The notes below the pieces were generated by a model. That model was not told the origin of the DNA and did not search any database. It saw only the letters and a list, made by a program, of their open reading frames with translations. Below, piece after piece: positions 1-7,695 of a stretch of 64,000 nucleotides of DNA. Positions within the stretch are counted from its first letter, which is position 1. Every line of letters begins with the position of its first letter. Made by a program: the position numbers and the translations under genes. Source of the stretch: an uncultured Lachnospiraceae bacterium (GTDB taxonomy: Bacteria; Bacillota; Clostridia; Lachnospirales; Lachnospiraceae); assembly GCA_900551115.1 (NCBI GenBank), contig URUY01000020.1:1-64000 (forward strand). Direction: 5' to 3'.

Positions 1-92
1 TTCTCTTTTAGAATTTTCAGGGTTGCATTGCTGTTTATTTGTCAAGGTTCTGTTTCGGCAATCCTCAGCATTGTATGTAGAAGCTGCCAAAC

Positions 93-180
93 GGAGAAGG
101 AGGGATTTGAACCCTCGCGCCGCTATTAACGACCTGCACCCTTTCCAGGGGTGTCCCTTCGACCTCTTGGGTACTTCTCC
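93..180 (-). tRNA. tRNA-Ser (anticodon GGA)
   Basis: On the minus strand the ends pair as GGAGAAG with CTTCTCC to form the acceptor stem. The T arm reads GGTTCAAATCC and the anticodon loop CTGGAAA, giving anticodon GGA. The 88-nt length with a long variable arm is the class II form expected of tRNA-Ser. No CCA is encoded. It lies 63 bp downstream of a second serine tRNA and is probably co-transcribed with it. Confidence 0.95.
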
Positions 181-243
181 AAATGAGGTTGATTCATCAA
201 GCTCTTTCAATATAAAAACTGCCGGGGAGAAGGTATCTCCAGC

Positions 244-328
244 GGAGAGGGTGGGATTCGAACCCACGCGCCCTTGCGGACAAACGGTTTTCAAGACCGC
301 CTCGTTATGACCACTTCGATACCTCTCC
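244..328 (-). tRNA. tRNA-Ser (anticodon TGA)
   Basis: The minus strand shows a GGAGAGG/CCTCTCC acceptor stem, a GGTTCGAATCC T arm and anticodon loop CTTGAAA (anticodon UGA). The long variable arm makes this a class II serine tRNA. It is first in a two-tRNA unit with tRNA-Ser(GGA). CCA is not encoded. Confidence 0.95.
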
Positions 329-359
329 ATGCGTGCGCCGTTTGCTCAGCGCAAGAATT

Positions 360-388
360 ATATTAACAAAAAAGGCGGGACGTGTCAA
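360..388 (-). promoter_or_regulatory. Promoter of the tRNA-Ser pair
   Basis: The minus strand has TTGACA, a 17-bp spacer and TAATAT, about 30 bp before the first tRNA. The -35 box is a perfect consensus, as is usual for stable RNA promoters. Confidence 0.7.
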
Positions 389-416
389 CAGCTTTTTTTG
401 TTTTTTTTATATTTTT

Positions 417-2423
417 TTAAATATTAGGTATATAGAAAAAATTCTGAAAGTTTGACACAAATTCTTCACTCCCGGCATAGGCAAATATTCCCACCATTGC
501 CCCTGTAAAACGCTTCCCCTTTTTCAGTCCTTCATCACATAGATAGTACACATTGGAAAGCTTCGCAATCTCTGTATAATCTTCTCCGTCTGTTTTGCAA
601 ACAAAAGTTCTTTGCAGTTTTTTTGTATCCACTCTGAATTCTATTTTCCGTGTCTCTTCTGCTATTGCAGTTTTACCGTGGAAATAATCTGTATCTCCGA
701 TATGCTCATGTACCTGTACAAAACGAACGCCCTTCTCCTGAAGTACCCCAAAGGACACCCATGTGTTTTCATCGTAATAGCAGATAAGCCCTGCTTCCTG
801 CCCTTCCTTCATCGGACCGGAAAGCATGCCTGTGCCTGCCGTAAAATTAAAATGCTCCTGTCTGCGCAGCAGAATATTACGGGCACCCACATCGCTTAAG
901 GGCAGCTCGCTTCCTTTTAAAGAAAGAATACCGTTTTTCATACGGATACCGTCTTTTACGGGTGGTCTGGGCGTTACCCAGTCTAAAGAAAGTCTGTCAC
1001 CTTCCCCAAACAGATTACGCAATCCTCCCTTTTGCTCTATATTGCTTACTGTTTCTTTTTCTCCGCCATTAACCGAAACAGTTTCTGCTATATTAGTTTC
1101 TTCTATATTAGCTGAAATATGTTGCGCTGTCATATCTGAAACAAACGGTTTCTTCTGCATGATGCTGGGACCTTTTAAACCATTCACAATAGGCCAGCCG
1201 TCAGCCGTCCAGCTAATCGGGTCAAGCGCAGTCTCCCGTCCCAAAATGCTATAGGCTCCCGCCGCCATGCGTCCGCACAGATATACCATGTACCAGTCAC
1301 CTTCTTTTGTCTGCACAGGCTTTCCGTGTCCGCAGCGCTGAATCGCCGCCTTTTCATCCTGCTGGCGCATAATCGGGTTGTAGGGACAGGGTTCATATAT
1401 GCCAAACAGCTCCTTTGCACGGGATACCGTGATTCTGTGTCCCGGTCCGGTACCTCCTTCTGCCTCAAACAGATAATAATATCCGTCTTTTTTCAGCAGA
1501 TGCGGACCCTCCGGCGCTCTTTTCTGGTCACCATAAAAAAGGAGGGTGGCAGGACTAAGCTGCCTGGTCCCGTCTTCACTGATTTCAAATATTCTTGCAC
1601 CACGATTTAAAAGCATATAACGTTTTCCGTCATCATCCGTAAAAATGGAAGGGTCGATACCATCCTCATCCAAAAAGACCGGTTGGGTATATGGTCCCTC
1701 CGGTTTATCCGAGGAAACCACCATCTGCTTTCTGTACACGGTTCCGGTGTCATTCAGCCTGTATGTGGCACAAATATAGTATCTTCCTTTATAATAGGAA
1801 ATGTCAGGCGCCCAATAGCCCCTGCCGCCCTCTAATTCATCCAGATATGCCCATTCAGGATTGGTAATGGCATAGCCTATTATTTCCCAGTGAATCAAAT
1901 CTTTTGAATGTGATATAGGAATACAGGGAAAAAAGACAAAGGAGGAATTTACCATATAATAATCCTCTCCTACCCTTACAACAGATGGGTCCGGATAAAA
2001 TCCGGTGCGGATAGGATTTCTGTATGCTTCCTCGTAGGAAAAGCCGGTTATGCGGGCAAAATAGGCTTCTATTTCCCCAAAGCCGCTATCATGCGCAATA
2101 TCATAAGGCGTAATCAAATCACAGTCACCCGATACGGGGGACATACCCACTCTTTCCACCAAATAGGTCACAAGCTCACAATTTCCGGACATAGCGGCAT
2201 AATGCAGAATGTTTCTGTGCCTGTCATCTGCTACATTCATACTGGCACGGGAATATTCTACGATATACTTTACAATTGCCACATTGCCTGTCCTTGCTGC
2301 CACAAAGCTCATAGGCAGACCGTCTTCATCCACCTCATCTATAATCGGTGGATTTCCCACAAGCAGTCTTTCTACCTCTGAAAGATTTTCTGATAAAATT
2401 GCCATTTCCAAGGGTGATTTCAT
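417..2423 (-). CDS. Ankyrin-repeat/GH43 glycoside hydrolase fusion
   Basis: A 668-aa protein with no signal peptide, so probably cytoplasmic. Residues about 1-125 are ankyrin repeats (helix patterns such as FVAARTGNVAIVKYIV and ILHYAAMSGNCELVTYLV). Residues about 140-420 are a five-bladed GH43 catalytic domain with the expected acids: D145 in YPDPS, D257 in GIDPS and E305 in APEGP. Residues about 470-668 resemble the C-terminal beta-sandwich common in GH43 xylosidases and arabinofuranosidases. A polar linker of about 30 residues separates the last two. The start follows a clear GGAGG ribosome binding site. Being next to a rhamnogalacturonan acetylesterase and a sugar ABC transporter, it probably acts on pectin side-chain oligosaccharides (arabinan, xylan or galactan). 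The exact substrate cannot be read from sequence. An ankyrin domain on a glycosidase is unusual. Confidence 0.88.
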   Translation of the reverse strand: MKSPLEMAILSENLSEVERLLVGNPPIIDEVDEDGLPMSFVAARTGNVAIVKYIVEYSRASMNVADDRHRNILHYAAMSGNCELVTYLVERVGMSPVSGDCDLITPYDIAHDSGFGEIEAYFARITGFSYEEAYRNPIRTGFYPDPSVVRVGEDYYMVNSSFVFFPCIPISHSKDLIHWEIIGYAITNPEWAYLDELEGGRGYWAPDISYYKGRYYICATYRLNDTGTVYRKQMVVSSDKPEGPYTQPVFLDEDGIDPSIFTDDDGKRYMLLNRGARIFEISEDGTRQLSPATLLFYGDQKRAPEGPHLLKKDGYYYLFEAEGGTGPGHRITVSRAKELFGIYEPCPYNPIMRQQDEKAAIQRCGHGKPVQTKEGDWYMVYLCGRMAAGAYSILGRETALDPISWTADGWPIVNGLKGPSIMQKKPFVSDMTAQHISANIEETNIAETVSVNGGEKETVSNIEQKGGLRNLFGEGDRLSLDWVTPRPPVKDGIRMKNGILSLKGSELPLSDVGARNILLRRQEHFNFTAGTGMLSGPMKEGQEAGLICYYDENTWVSFGVLQEKGVRFVQVHEHIGDTDYFHGKTAIAEETRKIEFRVDTKKLQRTFVCKTDGEDYTEIAKLSNVYYLCDEGLKKGKRFTGAMVGIFAYAGSEEFVSNFQNFFYIPNI

Positions 2424-2461
2424 AGTGACCTCCGTTCTGTGACAGTACAGCTTTTTAAATT

Positions 2462-3151
2462 TTATATAAAACCTTCAATCAAAAGTGCCCTGTACTCTCC
2501 GCCAAGTTCATGCAGCCCCTTTGCAATCAGCCCGGCAAAGGTTACTGCACCGTCATATCTTAAATGTGTATTATCTTCTTTACCTTCCGGATAGGAGGTA
2601 TACTGCCCCGGTCCAAAATTCATAAAAAAGCGTTTGCTTCCTTCTGCTCCTGCCTTCTTTAATTCTGCTCGGCTATAGCTGTAAAGATCCACAAGCGGTA
2701 TCTTCTGCTGCCCTGCAACCTGTTTCATTGCCGCCACATAGTCAGAATGGGCGCCAATACCCAGATATTTTTCATCTGCAAAACACCTGCGCTCAAGCGG
2801 TGTAATCAACACCGGTTTTGCACCGTGCCGTCTTGCCGTATCAATAAAGAGCTTCAAATTTTCCATATATGTACCAGACGGCTCCGTATACCTTGACGGG
2901 TCCTCTTTCTTTTCATCATTATGCCCGAACTGAATAAACAAAAAATCTCCTTCGCCTATTTCAGCTTCTATAGCCTTAAGTCTGCCTTCCTCTAAAAAGC
3001 TTTTGGTACTTCTGCCGTTCTTGGCATGGTTACACACCTCTATGCCCTCTTTCAGGAAAAGAGAAAAAACCTGACCGATACCTGTCTGCGGATATGTGGT
3101 AATATCATTGCTCTGTACGGTAGAATCTCCTGCCCAAAATATTTTTTTCAT
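2462..3151 (-). CDS. Rhamnogalacturonan acetylesterase-like SGNH hydrolase (CE12 type)
   Basis: A 229-aa SGNH/GDSL esterase that probably removes acetyl groups from pectic oligosaccharides. Visible motifs are the nucleophile block AGDST (S10), the GHND block (N78) and the C-terminal catalytic Asp-His pair (D193, H196 in EDNTHLRYDG). Length and the DNTHLR motif match the rhamnogalacturonan acetylesterase family. There is no signal peptide, so it is predicted to work inside the cell on imported oligosaccharides. It lies 38 bp upstream of the ankyrin-GH43 gene on the same strand, so the two are probably co-transcribed. A terminator-like hairpin separates it from the ABC permease gene upstream. 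Confidence 0.85.
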   Translation of the reverse strand: MKKIFWAGDSTVQSNDITTYPQTGIGQVFSLFLKEGIEVCNHAKNGRSTKSFLEEGRLKAIEAEIGEGDFLFIQFGHNDEKKEDPSRYTEPSGTYMENLKLFIDTARRHGAKPVLITPLERRCFADEKYLGIGAHSDYVAAMKQVAGQQKIPLVDLYSYSRAELKKAGAEGSKRFFMNFGPGQYTSYPEGKEDNTHLRYDGAVTFAGLIAKGLHELGGEYRALLIEGFI

Positions 3152-3227
3152 ATCACAGCTCCTCTTCTATAATCCTCAATTTTTTCATAACTCATTTGAC
3201 ACGTCTATAATCCACTTTCCTGTAAAT

Positions 3228-3263
3228 TATAAAAGCTTCACAGCCGCTATCGACTGTGAAGCC
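3228..3263 (-). terminator. Stem-loop after the ABC permease gene
   Basis: The inverted repeat GCTTCACAG / CTGTGAAGC (3235-3243 and 3254-3262) is followed on the minus strand by a moderately U-rich CTTTTATAATTT. It starts about 10 bp after the permease stop codon. It may be a full terminator or may partly attenuate reading into the esterase gene. Confidence 0.6.
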
Positions 3264-3273
3264 CTCCAAGCAT

Positions 3274-4143
3274 TTATTCCTTGACAGCACCTACATTTAC
3301 ACCTTTTACAAAATAATCCTGGCAGAACGGATATAAAATCATAAAAGGGATTACGGCTACAATAACGGCCGCATTCTGTATCGTATTCGTTGATATGCTA
3401 CCATCATCCATAGGTAAATCACTGTCCATAACCATGCCCCTCAGTTTCATCTGGAAGTTAAACAGTTTGTTATCTGTAATATAAATCTTAAAGTTCGTAT
3501 AATCATTCCAGTAAGTTACCGAGAACATCAATCCGATTGCTGCAAGTGCCGCTTTTGATAACGGAAGCACAATTCGGAAAAAGATTCCCATGGGACTGCA
3601 GCCGTCAAGTTTTGCCGATTCAAACAGCGACTGTGGTATACCCTCGAAAAAGTTTCTCATCAGTACCAGATTATAAACATTAATACCCAGAGGAAGAATA
3701 ACTGACCACAACGTATTCGTCAAGTGCAAATCCTTCATAACAACATATGTAGGAATCATACCGCCGCTAAACAACATGGTAAACAATAACATCCATGAAA
3801 ACAGATTTCGTCCCGGCATCTCCCACTGAATCAGTACATAGGCTCCCAATGTAGAAAGCGTCAGACCGACAAAGGTTCCGACTATAGTTACCAACAGGGA
3901 AATAAGAAACGGTCTGTATAAATCTGCCCTTGTTAAAATCATTTTATAGGCTCCGAGGGTGAAATCTGCCGGCCACAATCTCATACCATATCCGGCTGCT
4001 GCATCCAACGAGTCCACTAAAACCTTCCAAATAGGAACCAAAATTAAAATTGAAATCAAAATAAATAAGATTGTGTTCACAATACTAAATGCTGATATTT
4101 TCTGTTTTTTTCTACGCATAACTTTTGTTGAAGTATCTTTCAT
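3274..4143 (-). CDS. Carbohydrate ABC transporter permease (LplC/YtcP type)
   Basis: A 289-aa integral membrane protein with six predicted helices and the ABC-permease EAA loop (ESAKLDGCSPMGIFFRIVLPLS), which contacts the ATPase. The ATG at 4143 is chosen because AAGGAGG lies seven bases upstream; the longer open frame upstream of it has no such site. It pairs with the next permease and with the lipoprotein encoded at 7365. No ATPase is in this locus, as is usual for Firmicutes systems of this type that share an MsmX-like ATPase. By context the substrate is a pectin-derived oligosaccharide such as rhamnogalacturonan fragments; this is inference. Confidence 0.9.
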   Translation of the reverse strand: MKDTSTKVMRRKKQKISAFSIVNTILFILISILILVPIWKVLVDSLDAAAGYGMRLWPADFTLGAYKMILTRADLYRPFLISLLVTIVGTFVGLTLSTLGAYVLIQWEMPGRNLFSWMLLFTMLFSGGMIPTYVVMKDLHLTNTLWSVILPLGINVYNLVLMRNFFEGIPQSLFESAKLDGCSPMGIFFRIVLPLSKAALAAIGLMFSVTYWNDYTNFKIYITDNKLFNFQMKLRGMVMDSDLPMDDGSISTNTIQNAAVIVAVIPFMILYPFCQDYFVKGVNVGAVKE

Positions 4144-4156
4144 TGTTCGCCCCTCC

Positions 4157-5593
4157 TTACACAATTCCACGTCCGCGAACCTTCTTGCTGGCTTTATTAC
4201 ATGCCAACACAAGGACGCAGCTTACCAGAGACCTGAACAAGCCTACCGCTGTCGTATAACCATAGTTTGCGGCACCACTGGAGAAGGACTGTCTGTAAAT
4301 ATATGTCTGCAGAACATCCGACACATTGTAAACGGAAGGATTATACATAACAAATACAGACTCAAACAAGTTCATAACCTTAGCAAGGTTCAAAATAAAC
4401 ACAGTAATAATAGTATTAGACAAAGCAGGTAATGTAATATAGCGCATTCTGTTGAAACGATTTGCACCATCTATTTGAGCTGCTTCATACAAATCCGGAC
4501 TGATACCTGACAAGGTAGCCAGGAAAAGAATGGTTCCCCAACCGGTATCCTTCCAAATATTAACAACATAATATACCCATGTCCAGTTAGATTCAGACGT
4601 CAGAAATTCTATCGGCGTACTAATTAATCCCATATTTATCAATGCCTGATTAATCAGACCCGAATCAGATGCCGAAAGCATTAACTTAAAAATAGACGCA
4701 ACTACTACCCATGACATGAAGTGGGGCAGATAAATAATGGTCTGAACTGTCTTTTTGAAACGGATTCTTACCATCTCATTTAACAGTAATGAAATAATAA
4801 CTGCCATAAAGGTGTTCAAAACCAATTTCACAATAGATAAAACCAACGTGTTAGACAGTGCATTGACAAACTGCTTGCTGGACAGTGTGGAAAGTTTTGA
4901 AAGTCCAAACATATCCACAAAATGCTTAATGCCCACATATGTCGGTTCCTGTCCGGAGATATAATCCGTAAACGCATAGCGCAAACCTGCCATAGGCAGA
5001 TAGTTAAATATAATTACAAATATAAGTACCGGTAAAAACATCAGATAAAAGCCCTTATACAGAACCATTCTCTGCCACACAGTCTTATTACCGGTATACT
5101 GGTAATCAGTAATACCTCTTTTACGTTTTCTCGCTTCTGCATTCTTGTTGACATTCAAAAAGCAACCAACAACCGCTATAACCGTCCCTACAATGACAAT
5201 AATTCCGGCCAATCCGTTCTCCATACCGGGGGCACCATGACGATTGCAAATATTGTTATATGTAATTCCATATACCACAGCAGCCAATACTGATGTAGCT
5301 ATGGATATCTTTTCGAGTTTAACCGCACATAAAATTACGGATGCTACTAGCAATAACATAAAAACATACCATAAAGCCGGCTGTTCATAGTTCATAAACC
5401 CGTACGCGGGAGTAAATTTCTTGGCAGCATCGGAATTTTGAATTGCGGGGAAAAAACCGCCCACAAAAGAAATCACTGCGCCGGCAACAGCAATTGGATA
5501 TACATTTCGCTTTTTTCTAGTCACATTCTTTACGCAACTTGGCGTTTTTGTTGCCTTCTGAGGTATTTCAGTACTATAAGATTTTGACAACAT
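4157..5593 (-). CDS. Carbohydrate ABC transporter permease (LplB type) with extra N-terminal membrane region
   Basis: A 478-aa protein. The C-terminal part of about 300 residues is a standard LplB-like permease (LMFLPVLIFVIIFNYLPMAGLRYAF, then EAA loop EAAQIDGANRFNRMRYITLPAL). The first 165 or so residues are additional: a charged 30-residue N-terminus and about four hydrophobic segments (around residues 31-47, 75-90, 97-110 and 127-145) ending in the basic stretch EARKRKRG. Relatives of this permease are usually about 300-320 aa, so the added region is notable. It is transcribed with the second permease (13 bp to its start) and lies downstream of the binding-protein gene. Confidence 0.88.
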   Translation of the reverse strand: MLSKSYSTEIPQKATKTPSCVKNVTRKKRNVYPIAVAGAVISFVGGFFPAIQNSDAAKKFTPAYGFMNYEQPALWYVFMLLLVASVILCAVKLEKISIATSVLAAVVYGITYNNICNRHGAPGMENGLAGIIVIVGTVIAVVGCFLNVNKNAEARKRKRGITDYQYTGNKTVWQRMVLYKGFYLMFLPVLIFVIIFNYLPMAGLRYAFTDYISGQEPTYVGIKHFVDMFGLSKLSTLSSKQFVNALSNTLVLSIVKLVLNTFMAVIISLLLNEMVRIRFKKTVQTIIYLPHFMSWVVVASIFKLMLSASDSGLINQALINMGLISTPIEFLTSESNWTWVYYVVNIWKDTGWGTILFLATLSGISPDLYEAAQIDGANRFNRMRYITLPALSNTIITVFILNLAKVMNLFESVFVMYNPSVYNVSDVLQTYIYRQSFSSGAANYGYTTAVGLFRSLVSCVLVLACNKASKKVRGRGIV

Positions 5594-5655
5594 AGACTTT
5601 GCCTTTCTAAAGTTGTAGTTATGTAAACGAGTTCAATATCATATAAAGGTTATTA

Positions 5656-5701
5656 ATAACCGGACAACATCGAGGACAAGCCTCGATATTGCCACGGTTA
5701 T
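5656..5701 (-). other. Intercistronic stem-loop between binding-protein and permease genes
   Basis: A long hairpin with an inner ATCGAGG/CCTCGAT stem and an outer ATAACCG/CGGTTAT stem, with small bulges between. It has no U-run after it, so it is not a classical terminator. Such hairpins after solute-binding-protein genes often protect the upstream mRNA and keep binding protein in excess over permease. That role is inferred here. Confidence 0.6.
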
Positions 5702-5742
5702 AAATAAACTAACTGCTTTTATGAATTTCCACTAATATCAAA

Positions 5743-7365
5743 TTACTGATTAAAGGATTCAAGAATTGCAGCAACGATATCACCACAGTCAGCATTGTAC
5801 TGTGCGATTGCTTCTTCGCCGGTCATCTCTCCCTTTGCAACTGCTGCAATCAACTGATCTTTCTCTGTCCACAAAGCAGCACTGTAATCAAGATATACCT
5901 GAGAGGAGTTAATCTTGTATGCAGGTGCAGAGTTCTCATTGAACAGGTTGAAGGACTCGTCAATAACAGGGTCTGCTGCAACATAAGGATCAACGTCTAC
6001 AAAGTTAGCCAGTTTCAGGTTAGCTTCAAACAGGTTTTTGGTAGTCTTGGATTCTTTCTCGGAACCCTTGCTGGACTCAGTAACTAAGCCGGCAATAGTC
6101 TGACCATCTTCATTCCACTCATAGTGTACGCCTTCAACGCCATACTGGAACAGCATCTGTACTTCTCCGCCATCCAAAATTTTGTCAATGAAGTATGCAA
6201 ACACGCCTTCAGGATTCTCACAAGCGCTGGTAATACAAATCATAGGAGAAAGTCTCTCGGTATACTTTCCAACTTCAGCAATCGGCTTCATAGCCCAAGC
6301 TTCAGAGTAAGCTTCAGAATCATAATCTGCAGAACCATCTACATAATTCTTTGTAAGGTTTGTCTTAATGTTGTAAGCCCATGTACCTGCCCAATAGGTA
6401 AATACGCTGGTGCCGCCCATTGCATAGAATTTGTTTCTAACATCAGAGGTAGAAGGATTTTCAAAAATGGTTGCGTCAAGCACGCCATTCTCATATCCCC
6501 ATGCCAGTCTGTCAAGAGCATCAATCATAGCCTGCTCTGTAAAGCCGTCAACCCAAACGCCTTCTTCATTCTGATAGAATTCAGGATAAGCGCCCTGATA
6601 GAATTCAGGCAGGTAATTTACATAAGGTGCTTCGTGATTGACAAGACCGGCTGCCAAAACAGGTGCTGTACCGGTAGCTTCTTTCAGGTCAAGAAGGAAC
6701 TGCTGATATTCTTCCCATGTTGTAGGAAGAGTCTCTTCTGTGTAACCAGCTGCCTTTGCATCAACTGCTTTTACATATGTAACGCATCCATTACCACGTG
6801 CCGGATACATACCGTAGATACCTTCCTGTCCGTCAGGACCGGTTACATACCACTGGTCAATAATGGTGCTTGCAATATCCGTCAGTCTGCCGGAATTAGC
6901 TGTTTCAGAATTGTTCCATGCATCAGTCATGTTCCAAAGGCTTCCCTGAGAAGCATAAGATGCATATAAATTGGAAGGCATAATAACTACATCTGCAAGG
7001 GTAGCAGGGTCATTGAATGCAATACCAACCTGCTCAGCGTAGGAAGAGTGATCCGGACGAATCCACTCAATTTCAATTCCGAGAGCCTCTGCTGCTGCAT
7101 CATAAAATTCCTGAGCGTAGTTATCTCCCTCTTTAAAAATAGTACCATCCCACATTACTTTGATTTTTTCAGGCTTTACGATCTCTGCTGTATCTGCCTC
7201 AGATTCTGTAGTGGGTGTGGTTGCTGCATCGCTGGAAGGTGATGCACTTGTAGCATTAGAGCCGCCAGTAGTATCACTGCCGCCTTCGGGATTACCACAG
7301 GCTGTCATGGAAAGAACCATAACTCCTGCAAGAAGAGCAGCAACGAACTTGTTCAACTTCTTCAT
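5743..7365 (-). CDS. Sugar ABC transporter substrate-binding lipoprotein
   Basis: A 540-aa extracytoplasmic binding protein. The N-terminus is a lipoprotein signal with positive charges, a hydrophobic core and lipobox LSMTAC (acylated Cys23). A Ser/Thr/Ala-rich tether of about 40 residues follows, then the mature binding fold. At over 500 aa it is in the large LipoQ-like class that serves LplB/LplC permeases and oligosaccharide substrates. The ATG at 7365 is preferred over an upstream in-frame start because it is preceded by AAAGGAGGA and gives a proper signal peptide. The gene has its own promoter and an operator-like palindrome in its leader, and heads the transporter operon. Confidence 0.92.
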   Translation of the reverse strand: MKKLNKFVAALLAGVMVLSMTACGNPEGGSDTTGGSNATSASPSSDAATTPTTESEADTAEIVKPEKIKVMWDGTIFKEGDNYAQEFYDAAAEALGIEIEWIRPDHSSYAEQVGIAFNDPATLADVVIMPSNLYASYASQGSLWNMTDAWNNSETANSGRLTDIASTIIDQWYVTGPDGQEGIYGMYPARGNGCVTYVKAVDAKAAGYTEETLPTTWEEYQQFLLDLKEATGTAPVLAAGLVNHEAPYVNYLPEFYQGAYPEFYQNEEGVWVDGFTEQAMIDALDRLAWGYENGVLDATIFENPSTSDVRNKFYAMGGTSVFTYWAGTWAYNIKTNLTKNYVDGSADYDSEAYSEAWAMKPIAEVGKYTERLSPMICITSACENPEGVFAYFIDKILDGGEVQMLFQYGVEGVHYEWNEDGQTIAGLVTESSKGSEKESKTTKNLFEANLKLANFVDVDPYVAADPVIDESFNLFNENSAPAYKINSSQVYLDYSAALWTEKDQLIAAVAKGEMTGEEAIAQYNADCGDIVAAILESFNQ

Positions 7366-7388
7366 AGTAGAACTTCCTCCTTTAATAA

Positions 7389-7402
7389 TGTAAGTGTTTA
7401 CA
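7389..7402 (-). promoter_or_regulatory. LacI-type operator candidate in the binding-protein gene leader
   Basis: TGTAAGTGTTTACA is a near-perfect palindrome placed between the promoter and the ribosome binding site. Almost the same sequence (TTGTAAGTGCTTACAA) sits just after the uxaB -10 box at 41832-41847. The LacI regulator encoded at 42059 is the natural candidate to bind both. No binding evidence is available from sequence alone. Confidence 0.6.
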
Positions 7403-7449
7403 GACAAAAATCTGTTCCGCAATCTTTCTTTTTCATTTGCGGTAACTTT

Positions 7450-7478
7450 ATACTAGCATATATTGGGCAATTTAACAA
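7450..7478 (-). promoter_or_regulatory. Promoter of the ABC transporter operon
   Basis: The minus strand reads TTGTTA, 17 bp, TAGTAT. Transcription would start near 7443 and run through the operator-like palindrome at 7389-7402. Confidence 0.6.
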
Positions 7479-7569
7479 GTATTTTAAGAAAAAACTTTGC
7501 GTATTTTGATATTTTTGTATAATATATTTTTCAGACAACATATTTTACTATGTTTTTATATACTTTTTT

Positions 7570-7583
7570 TGAAAGCGCTTTCA
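7570..7583. promoter_or_regulatory. CcpA cre site
   Basis: TGAAAGCGCTTTCA is a perfect palindrome that matches the Firmicutes cre consensus (TGWNANCGNTNWCA) at every fixed base. It sits between divergent promoters, about 92 bp upstream of the transporter promoter and 33 bp upstream of the -35 box of the serine hydrolase gene. Catabolite control by CcpA-HPr(Ser-P) is therefore likely. Another LacI-family regulator could also use it. Confidence 0.75.
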
Positions 7584-7615
7584 GTATTTTGTGGATTTTT
7601 ATCACATTTTGTTCG

Positions 7616-7644
7616 TTTTCATTTTACAAAATACATGATATAAT
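7616..7644 (+). promoter_or_regulatory. Promoter of the serine hydrolase gene
   Basis: TTTTCA, 17-bp spacer, TATAAT. The -10 box is a perfect consensus. It lies about 50 bp upstream of the start codon at 7696, which has an AGAAAGG ribosome binding site. Confidence 0.6.
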
Positions 7645-7695
7645 ACCAATGAACATCAAATATAAAATATAAACTTAAAATTCAGAAAGGTTGCT

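Noticed and set aside
23..310. 95-codon open frame across the two serine tRNAs
   Set aside because: It is antisense to two clear tRNA genes and its product has no family features.
5600..5640. TGTAAACGAGTTCA in the leader of the LplB permease gene as another LacI operator
   Set aside because: Only half of the bases match the uxaB-type palindrome and the site is inside the operon; too weak to list.
6124..6969. 281-codon open frame opposite the binding-protein gene
   Set aside because: It is antisense to a clear lipoprotein gene, encodes a Cys/Ile-rich product with no family features and has no ribosome binding site; it is an artefact of that gene's codon use.
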